This document shows positions 56,991 to 64,000 of a DNA stretch of 64,000 nt, one piece after another. The DNA is from Actinostola sp. cb2023. Taxonomy: Eukaryota; Cnidaria; Anthozoa; Actiniaria; Actinostolidae. Numbering within the stretch: position 1 is the stretch's first letter; the number at the start of each line of letters is the position of its first letter. Position numbers and translations under genes: made by a program. The DNA is taken from contig JAUJYZ010000380.1 of assembly GCA_033675265.1 (NCBI GenBank), forward strand, positions 1 through 64,000, written 5' to 3'. The notes below the pieces were generated by a model, which saw nothing but the letters and a program-made list of their open reading frames with translations, made no database searches and had not been told where the DNA came from.

Positions 56991-59900
56991 TTATGTTTTT
57001 GCAAAAAAAGGAGTGATTTTCTCCCATATTTCTTGGTGTACTGTTAACTTGTTATTTTTTAGGGCTATGTGCTCCTCTATCACCTTGGTATTCTTAACTA
57101 AGCTGATAAAAACATCAAAAGATGGCTTAATGTTTCTTAATTTGCAGAGAAAAATGCTTCTCTTTCCTATTAATAAGAGATGATTGATTAAAAGGTGATA
57201 TTTATTTTGAGTGTCATGTAAACCAAAAAGAATATTACATAAATCTAAACGGCCTATCAGGATGTCGACGTTTTCTAGCCATTTAATGACTTCTAACCAA
57301 AAAAGAGTGGAATAATGACAATGATAGAATAAATGTTCGAGAGTTTCCTCTTCTACGCAGCCAAAAGTACACTCTGCTGATTCCCGATAACCAAACTTTT
57401 TTAACATTACGTTTGTGGTTAGAATCCTCATTTCTCTCGAATCGAACACGAGTTTAAGTTGGTCGGAATCGGGAGAGCAGGGTTCGTTGTTTGGACCTAA
57501 TAACTCCGCTTGTTTCCATTTTATAGGAATAGCATCTATCAAAGAGAACCAATCGAGATAGTTGTTACTTTTGAGCCCTTTTCCTTTTAAACAATTCCAA
57601 CGCAAAAATTTTCCGTCACTGTTCATCATATCTCTAACTTTCTGGATTCCGATTTCAATATACTGTGGATAGTAGCACGATTTGTTATTTACTTTTATAG
57701 CTTCGTTGTTCCAAATAATTTGGTTTAATATATCGTGTGGTGTTTCTAATTTATTGTTTACAAAAGGTAAAGTAGACCAGAGGGACAAACATTCTCTATA
57801 AAAGGGCGATAATTTTATGGGTAGGGTGTTTAAATTATAGTTGCATTTCAACAGGAAGGGGCCACCAACTGACTTCAAAAAAGGATCTAATAGCAGCATC
57901 CAAGATGGTCTATCCTCTTCTGTGCAGTATCGTTTAAGAAAAATAAGTTTCTGTGCGTTAATAAGAGATTCTAAATCGAGCATCTTTAGTCCACCTTCGT
58001 TATAATCTCGGATTAGAGCTCTTCTCTTAACTTTGTCCTTTCCTTTCCAAATAAAGTTGTATATTAATCTGTTAGCTTCCTTTATCACTTCCTTTGAATT
58101 AGGAACCTGTGATGCGCGATAAATAAACTTGGAGAGTGCAAATGTTTTAACGATTTGAATTCTACCGAGTATTATTAAGTTTCTCCATTTCCATAAATTG
58201 AGAGTTTTTTGAAGAGATTTTAAAATGGATTCCAAATTTAGTTGTAATACACTTTTGTAGTCATATGAGAAATGGATTCCTAGAATTTTGATGGGTTTAT
58301 CCATATGGTCAATGTCAGGAACTTCTATTTTTGAGGCACCGTCGCCAAGATTAAGTGCTTCTAATTTACTACGATTTACTTTAAGGCCGGACCGAAAACC
58401 GAAGTGCCCCAAAATCTCCATAAGTCGGTTGTAAGATTTTTTATCTGGTAGGAATGAGGTTAGATCATCCGCAAAGATATTTAATTTAATTTCCCGCTCA
58501 TAAAAATTGAAGCCTTTAACATTCGTATCATTTCTTATATTGATGGCTAACAGTTCCAAAGAAAGGATAAACAAGTATGGTGAGAGAGGATCGCCTTGTC
58601 TTACTCCTCTTTGGATCATAAACAAATTGGTAGCATATCCATTATTTAGAACGCAGCTTTGAATATTACTATACATTGATTTGACCCATCTTATGAAGGA
58701 CTCTCCAAAGTTGAATGCTTTTAGAGCTTTTTCCAGGAATTTCCACTTTAATGAATCAAAGGCCTTTTCAAAATCGATGGCCAATAATAAACCGGATAGT
58801 TTACGCTCTTTAGTGTAGTACATTAAGTCATCAATTAATCTTACGCTATCACTAATAAGTCGTCCTTTCACATAGGCGTTTTGATCGTTGTGGATAATGT
58901 ATGGTAACACTGGCTCTAATCTATTAGCGAGTGCCTTTGTCGCAATTTTCACATCTACATTTAGCAGTGATATGGGTCGCCAATTCTTCAAAAACATTTT
59001 GTCCCGATCTTTCTTTTCTATTAGCTTGATGATAGCTTGTTTTTGAGAGTTGGAGAGTTCTCCTTCTTCATAGGCTTTATTCAAGCTATCAACAACTAAG
59101 TCACCTATAGTTGTCCAAAAAGCTTTATAGAATTCCGCATTCAATCCGTCGTTTCCCGGGGTTTTGTTATTCTTAAATGTGAGTAGCGCTTTTAGGCATT
59201 CTGCTTTTGTAAGTTTGCCTTCACACTTGTTACTTTGTTCTTCTGTCAATTTTGGTATAAGGGGGCTGTCAACAAAATCAATTGAAGATTCTCCATCGAA
59301 TTCAGATGATTGCTCTCCACTGTAGAGTTGTGCGTAAAATCGTTCTAGCTCCTTCATTATAGTATCGGGATTGCACGAGGTTATCGTAGAATTGTTTAAA
59401 TGAATTTTCCTGATACACGACTTACTTTGATTATAAGTTTCTAGATTTAAAAAGTATTTGTTGCTTTTTTCCCCTTTTTCAAACCACCTAGCGCGTGACC
59501 GTATAATTGCTCCTTGAACAAAGAAGTCATAGTGGGATTCGTGTTCGGCTTTTGCAATTTCTAAAGCTCGGAGATTTTCTTCGGATGGTGTTTCCTCAAG
59601 TTTTTGTACGCACTGTTTTAATTTGTTTTCAATATCGGTAATTTTCTTCCGTCGTTCAGTAGCTTTGGATTTACTATATCTAATAGTTTCTTGACGAATC
59701 TTATACTTAATGAGATCCCACAAAAGCCTTTTGTCATCAATTTCTTTGAATTCTTCTAACCATTTCAAGTATAGATCAGAAATTAATTTACAATAATTCG
59801 GGTCATCGACAAGAGTAGAGTTAAATTTCCAAAAGGAAGGTCCTCTCTTATGTTGATCTATACTTATAATTCTTAGCGTAATGGCTGAATGATCGGACTT

Positions 59901-60578
59901 AATAGAGGGAATAATGTCTACTGACTCAATGTCTTCCTGGAGTCCGTCACTGACTAACCAGAAATCAAGCCTTCTTTGTATTAGCGGATTCTTTTGCCGC
60001 CAAGTGTACCGGCGTGAGGCCGGATTCCGAATCCTCCATATATCAGTTAAATCATAGTTCATTTTCAGATCTCTAACTAATTTAAGTGGATCCTCTTTCA
60101 ATTGAGGGTTGCCACCGTCGCAGTCCAAATGCGTGTCAAAGAAAAGGTTAAAATCTCCGCCTATAAGTATGGCTCTTTCGGTCATAATATCGGCATGATC
60201 ATTTAAATTTTGTAGTACGGAAGAGAAGAAGTGCTTCTGCTGCCCAAGAGTGTTAGGCGCATATATATTTAGAAGTAAAAGCGGGAAGCCCTGCACTGTT
60301 GCCTCAAGCAAGATAGATCGACCGTTTGGATCAATTTCAACATTTTCAAAATCAAATTCTAGATCGTCTCTGATCAAGATCATTGTACCTCTACTGTGAT
60401 TTGTCCCGTGAGAAAAGTATACTTTGCCTCTCCATTCCGCTTTCCAAGTATTTTCGACCTCCAAGGTGCTATACGTTTCTTGTAAGAAGATTATGTCCGC
60501 CTTTTTACGTCTCAACCAAGTAAAGACAGCCGTTCTTTTACTTGTGCCACATACACTCTTTGCTCTATAAAGGGACAA
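56991..60578 (-). CDS. LINE ORF2: endonuclease and reverse transcriptase
   Basis: 1195 codons without a stop. The N-terminal APE-type endonuclease has DIIFLQETYS, LIGGDFNLFFD, RRLDFWLVS and KSDHSAITLRI. The reverse transcriptase has LSGLLLAIDFEKAFDSLKW (motif A), QRGVRQGDPLSPYLFIL (motif B) and NIFADDLTSFL (motif C). The C-terminal zinc motif is CTFGCVEEETLEHLFYHCH. It nicks target DNA and primes reverse transcription there. Odd points: no in-frame ATG occurs before the endonuclease (the frame opens after a TAA near 60600), and the usual SLNxRG motif, with its metal-binding Asn, reads SLYRAK. An early frameshift or mutation may therefore have removed the true N-terminus. Confidence 0.92.
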   Translation of the reverse strand: MSLYRAKSVCGTSKRTAVFTWLRRKKADIIFLQETYSTLEVENTWKAEWRGKVYFSHGTNHSRGTMILIRDDLEFDFENVEIDPNGRSILLEATVQGFPLLLLNIYAPNTLGQQKHFFSSVLQNLNDHADIMTERAILIGGDFNLFFDTHLDCDGGNPQLKEDPLKLVRDLKMNYDLTDIWRIRNPASRRYTWRQKNPLIQRRLDFWLVSDGLQEDIESVDIIPSIKSDHSAITLRIISIDQHKRGPSFWKFNSTLVDDPNYCKLISDLYLKWLEEFKEIDDKRLLWDLIKYKIRQETIRYSKSKATERRKKITDIENKLKQCVQKLEETPSEENLRALEIAKAEHESHYDFFVQGAIIRSRARWFEKGEKSNKYFLNLETYNQSKSCIRKIHLNNSTITSCNPDTIMKELERFYAQLYSGEQSSEFDGESSIDFVDSPLIPKLTEEQSNKCEGKLTKAECLKALLTFKNNKTPGNDGLNAEFYKAFWTTIGDLVVDSLNKAYEEGELSNSQKQAIIKLIEKKDRDKMFLKNWRPISLLNVDVKIATKALANRLEPVLPYIIHNDQNAYVKGRLISDSVRLIDDLMYYTKERKLSGLLLAIDFEKAFDSLKWKFLEKALKAFNFGESFIRWVKSMYSNIQSCVLNNGYATNLFMIQRGVRQGDPLSPYLFILSLELLAINIRNDTNVKGFNFYEREIKLNIFADDLTSFLPDKKSYNRLMEILGHFGFRSGLKVNRSKLEALNLGDGASKIEVPDIDHMDKPIKILGIHFSYDYKSVLQLNLESILKSLQKTLNLWKWRNLIILGRIQIVKTFALSKFIYRASQVPNSKEVIKEANRLIYNFIWKGKDKVKRRALIRDYNEGGLKMLDLESLINAQKLIFLKRYCTEEDRPSWMLLLDPFLKSVGGPFLLKCNYNLNTLPIKLSPFYRECLSLWSTLPFVNNKLETPHDILNQIIWNNEAIKVNNKSCYYPQYIEIGIQKVRDMMNSDGKFLRWNCLKGKGLKSNNYLDWFSLIDAIPIKWKQAELLGPNNEPCSPDSDQLKLVFDSREMRILTTNVMLKKFGYRESAECTFGCVEEETLEHLFYHCHYSTLFWLEVIKWLENVDILIGRLDLCNILFGLHDTQNKYHLLINHLLLIGKRSIFLCKLRNIKPSFDVFISLVKNTKVIEEHIALKNNKLTVHQEIWEKITPFFAKT

Positions 60579-60930
60579 TGATTCTCTGCATAGAACAATG
60601 GCTTATTTAACGCGTTCATTAACCACCCAATAGAATTAGAAAAAAATAGATTGTATAAACTAATGCTCATTAACATAGTGAACAACATAGAACAGAAAGA
60701 CAAAAAAGGCTGTATAAAGCTCTCGCACCCAGATTTTCGAAACCATAGGTAAGGCGGAATTTTAAAGTAAATTTAAAGAGCCACGAAATTATTTTATGAT
60801 ACTTATTATAAATAGACTAGATATTACTAGATATATTCTATAGATTTCCTCTGGGACTGCCACATGGACTGAAGTTGAATAATTACTGAGAATACGCGTA
60901 TACAGTTCGTAAATCAATAAATAATATCTA

Positions 60931-61785
60931 CTGTCCAAATTCTGGAACCAGTTTACCTTCGATATACAGTTTATCGGGCTTACTCTTACTGAAGTAGGCT
61001 GACTTTCCCTCATCTTTGGCCTTTTTGAGCTTTTGTAGTTGGCGCTTTCTGGAGTCTTGGATCTCCTTTGGGAAGTCTTGGAAGATTGATATACTTGATC
61101 CTTTTAGGCGGAAAGTGTTTTGGAGGACTTTTATCACGTCTTTATAGCGCAAGAATCTCGCAATGACTGGTCTTGATCCATTTTTAGGTCTCCCAAATCG
61201 ATGTAGTCGTTGGAACTCAATTTCTTCAACGTTTGTCATATTGAGTTTATCTGTAAAGAGAGCTCGTATAATCTCCTCCGTATTTTCTTGACCTTCTTGG
61301 GTATCAATAGGGATACCCATTAATATAAGATTTTCCCTTTTGGAATATGCTTCAAGGTAGCTTGCTCTTTGCTTTGCCGCAAAAAGGTCATCTTCAAAGT
61401 GATTCAGGCGATCCCACATGTGTTCCTTCTCGTCCGCCATTTTCTCAGAGGCAGCATTCAGTTCCTTGATGGCCTCTTCGGTTCCCAATTGCTTGGTCTC
61501 CAATGAGTCCATTTTTTTGCCGAGGTGGGTGAACTGGTTTTCAATGGAGTCGATTTTTCCTGCCGCCTTGTCCATGACGTTCTCCAACGTATCGAGTTTT
61601 TCCAGTTTCTCTAGTATCTTCTTCATGTTGGAGCTGACTTCTTGTGCCATGTCTAATGCCAGAAATACTTCGTCTTCTGCTGGTTCTGTGTCGTTTCTGT
61701 TCTTCTTGTCCAGTGGCGATTGTGAAGCGCTTTTACTTGTTTCGCTGCTGTTTCTAGTTTTACGTTTTGCCTTATTACTTGCCAT
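60931..61785 (-). CDS. LINE ORF1 RNA-binding protein
   Basis: 285 residues from MASNKAKRKTRNSS at 61785, with a stop at 60928. The N-terminus is basic and Ser-rich (residues 1-30), followed by a long coiled coil (about 45-150; MKKILEKLEKLDTLENVM). The RRM/C-terminal region of L1 ORF1p type (AYSKRENLILMGIP; FQRLHRFGRPKNGSRPVIAR; KEIQDSRKRQLQKLKKAKDE) is the Transposase_22-like domain. It would trimerise and coat element RNA. Complete frame; ORF2 follows after about 350 bp. Confidence 0.9.
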
Positions 61786-61871
61786 CTAAATAGCTTGGGT
61801 GTTCCGGAGCTTCGTTGGGCACGTCCTACTCCATTGGCGTCTCGGCCCAGTTCTAGCTAGTGACAGCTAGT

Positions 61872-62550
61872 ACCGCCAGGCCGGACAATCAATTTTTGTT
61901 TTAATTTAAAAACATTTCGGGGCTCCAAACTGAATGATGAATCGACCTTGAGTAGCTCTCGAGTATTTTTACCGTAGTAATGCAACTAACAACATTGAAT
62001 TAGATGAAAACAAAACGGCATTCGAAATGATAATTTCACAAACTTCTTGTCAGCGCTGTCAAAGCATCGATCAGCGCAGCTCGTTTGTAGCGGTAAACAA
62101 AATTTCGCCGAAATTGTCAAGAGATTTCAGATGTAGGTATTTGTCGTTAAGGTTATAAGAGGTAAACACACTTTTTTAGATAAACTATTTAAAACATAGT
62201 CAGTAAATCTCGAATAGCCATAATCAAGCTCTGTAATTGAAAAAACAATGCGAAAACGGTACTTACCTATTTTTCCTTTTGGTCAGTTCAGGGTCGAGAA
62301 AACTTTTATAATGGATCTTACGACTATTATACAGCAATCCATTAACTCGTATTTTACAAGTCAACTACAAGTCAAGGGATCGATCGCATAAGAATGTCTA
62401 TACATGTACATGTAAGTTACATTTCATAGCATCCAAGTTTCACAACCATATTTCACATAAATTGCTGTTACTGATTTAAAATTGCTACAAAATGTCTTTC
62501 TTGTCATGTTCTACAAAAATAACCTATTTATAGTAAGTTTTATATTTTAT
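61872..62550. other. Interior of the TIR element, no gene
   Basis: Continuation of the host element beyond the LINE. No motif-bearing frame. Confidence 0.4.
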
Positions 62551-62623
62551 TGAATGTTAATAAAAGAAATCAACTATATACATGTATTTAATTTTATAAA
62601 GCGAAAATTTAAAAATCTACAAT

Positions 62624-62770
62624 GGCGAAAAGTGAAAGTGCGTGATAGGCGAAAAGTGCGCGAATGGCGAAAAATGCGAAAAGTGCGAAATCACGCCCAA
62701 GGACGCCCAAGGCAAAAAGTGCGTGATGACAGTTTACGCCTAACGCGTCATTTTGCTCAAGAAAAATTAG
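62624..62770. repeat. Subterminal 18-bp repeat array, right
   Basis: Units GTGCGTGATAGGCGAAAA and variants, the reverse complement of the left array, more degenerate and ending CGCCTAACGCG. Confidence 0.8.
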
Positions 62771-63028
62771 GTGAAAACGGAGCTTCGATGATACGGGTTT
62801 TTTCGAGATTTTCGCGCGAGAGACCTACGTTCTTTTGCTAAGTTTCTTATAGTTTTTTCTCTTGGCAAAATTTATTTTTCAACATTGAGATACTGATAAA
62901 TTCGCTTTCAAAACATGTAAATATAAGTACAAACTTATTTATAAAACAAAAACTAGAGCATTTTCTAAACAAATTTAAGCTTTAAAATTCGTGATTTCAC
63001 GTTGTACACCAACACCGTGGGCAGGGCC

Positions 63029-63587
63029 AGCCTGCGTGGTCATAAGATTTAGTTAACATGAAAACAAGGCACGTTTTTATGCAAAGGAATGAAAGGGGGA
63101 GGGGAGGGGACGGGAGCATCCAATCAGATAACACTGGTGGGCACATTGACACATTTGCAGGATTTCAATAAGCGTTCTTCATAGAATGCATTCTCTAAGT
63201 TATCCCACAGACAATGTAAATATTATTTATTTCTACGTTTCCTTATATTATTATAATTGTTGCAAGTTTACTTTATGCTCCGAATACGTATTATTATTAT
63301 TATTTTTTTATTCCTTAAAATTGACCTTAAATTATAACAAATCGCAGACTTTCCCCAAAAACACTTGTTCAGCTATACTTTTATGCCGATTATTTATCAT
63401 TATTACGATTTTTATCATTACTGACAAAATCCTGTGTTCGTGCCAGAAGGGAGCCTGGGCTCTAAATGAGCCCAATTTTGGGGTCAGCGGTAATTATCAT
63501 CAGTTGAGAGGTCCGCCATCGTTACTTACAGAGAATGTAGAGCTGCAATAAGGTATAGAGGTAGCTGGAGCATGTGTTAATTTTCAG
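63029..63587. other. Spacer upstream of the last exon
   Basis: AT-rich with (TTA)n near 63290 and a G-rich patch at 63090. The open frame 63186-63551 shows no motif. A polypyrimidine tract and TTTTCAG end it at 63587. Confidence 0.4.
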
Positions 63588-63954
63588 TTGTGCATCATTT
63601 GTCAAGCAAAGAAGGAAGATGATCTTGTTGATAGACCCAGTTCTCATGAAAAACTATTTAGTGCAATCAAAGAAAGGTCTAAATATGGAGATGTGAAGTT
63701 AACAGAATTGTGGTCAGCTTTGAAAGACTTTCCATTTGAAGAACTCGCAGAAAAGGCGACATGGCACAGGAAATGATATCTGGATACGACACACTCGGGT
63801 ATGTTAAAAAGAGCCAAAGAACGATTCGAAAGGGAAGTAACTGGGCCAAACGAATCGAAGCGAAAATCAAGTGAAAATCTTCAAGTAGAACAGGGACTTC
63901 TAACTCGCTCTAAGACTGCCCCTTACGACCGGGATGTCTGTTTCTTTTGCGATG
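63588..63954 (+). pseudogene. Cys-rich N-terminal exon of a cnidarian multi-copy gene
   Basis: The exon follows TTTTCAG and ends at GATG|GTAAGT. It reads LCIICQAKKEDDLVDRPSS, ELWSALKDFPFEELAEKATW, HRK-stop-YLDTTHSGML, KRAKERFEREVTG, TRSKTAPYDRDVCFFCDG. CxxC, H and later CFFC suggest a zinc-binding domain. The TGA at 63774-63776 stands where a Cys (TGT/TGC) is expected from the WHRxCY pattern, and the frame stays open after it, so one base change has killed this copy. I recall the pattern from repeated cnidarian proteins but cannot name a function. The next exon lies outside the window. Confidence 0.6.
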
Positions 63955-64000
63955 GTAAGTCACGATATCAGCAGCCATTACACACTGTCTCCACCATGTC

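Larger units (their letters stand above)
56716..61859 (-). mobile_element. Full-length LINE (Tx1/L1-like)
   Basis: Flanked by GTGACAGCTAGT on both sides (56704-56715, 61860-61871), a 12-bp target duplication. The minus-strand element has a short 5' UTR (61859-61786), ORF1, ORF2 and an A-rich 3' end (seen as poly-T and TTTTTGTT repeats at 56716-56840). Complete length 5.14 kb. Confidence 0.95.
55630..63028. mobile_element. TIR element with mirrored subterminal repeats, carrying a LINE
   Basis: GGCCCTGCGCACGGAGTTGG with TGTACAA on the left (55631-55656) is inverted on the right as TTGTACACC and CCGTGGGCAGGGCC (63003-63027). Inside each end is an array of TTTTCGCCTATCACGCAC units in opposite orientation (56067-56226; 62624-62770). 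Without the LINE it would be about 2.2 kb with no transposase, so it is probably non-autonomous. Confidence 0.7.

Overview
The window is animal nuclear DNA dominated by transposable elements. Spliced exons with short AT-rich introns, GT/AG junctions and poly(A)-tailed LINEs rule out a prokaryote. The mix of families (PIF/Harbinger with a Myb-like partner, an IS3EU-like DDE integrase, Penelope-like elements with hammerhead ribozymes, a Tx1/L1-like LINE, BEL/Pao, many foldback MITEs and several repeated zinc-finger gene families) most resembles an anthozoan cnidarian such as a stony coral. That assignment is inference from family content only. No tRNA, rRNA or CRISPR array was recognised.

Layout. 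0.5-1.7 kb: broken Harbinger transposase. 2.5-3.3 kb: a second DDE transposase lineage. 3.8-9.2 kb: a 5'-truncated LINE split by foreign DNA that holds an almost complete Harbinger element (4752-7639). 9.2-11.6 kb: exons of a PHD-finger and coiled-coil gene. 12.5-13.8 kb: a paralogue with a DDE-like core, cut by a Penelope-like element (13771-17390) whose direct terminal repeats each hold a hammerhead ribozyme. 17.5-20.2 kb: foldback elements, a perfect 118-bp palindrome and LINE scraps. 21.2-22.4 kb: an element with 52-bp perfect TIRs carrying a RecQ-like helicase remnant.

23.4-33.5 kb: an unrecognised nine-exon plus-strand gene whose first eight exons join in consistent phase. One of its introns holds a 5.46-kb TTAA-flanked element with about 1-kb inverted repeats, itself full of MITEs. 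36.1-38.5 kb: a decayed integrase copy, then an unrecognised three-exon gene. 39.7-43.2 kb: a BEL/Pao fragment, an orphan Penelope 3' end with a well-formed hammerhead ribozyme, and a Penelope element with a GIY-YIG domain. 43.6-44.4 kb: a small spliced gene with two CCHC zinc knuckles.

The most notable locus is 47857-53730. It is a 5.87-kb element with near-identical 412-bp terminal inverted repeats, a 6-bp target duplication (CTTCAT) and two convergent genes: an IS3EU-like DDE integrase on the plus strand and a HECT-type E3 ubiquitin ligase on the minus strand. It lies inside a larger TA-flanked TIR element (45233-55030). From 55.6 to 63.0 kb another TIR element with mirror-image subterminal repeats contains a full-length two-ORF LINE with a 12-bp target duplication. 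The window ends in a cysteine-rich exon (63588-63954) with one premature stop.

How the parts work together: transposases act on their own terminal repeats (Harbinger also uses the Myb-like protein), LINE and Penelope reverse transcriptases copy their own RNA, and the hammerheads probably process Penelope RNA. The ubiquitin ligase in the integrase element is the unexpected component and may act on host or transposition proteins. That role is inference.
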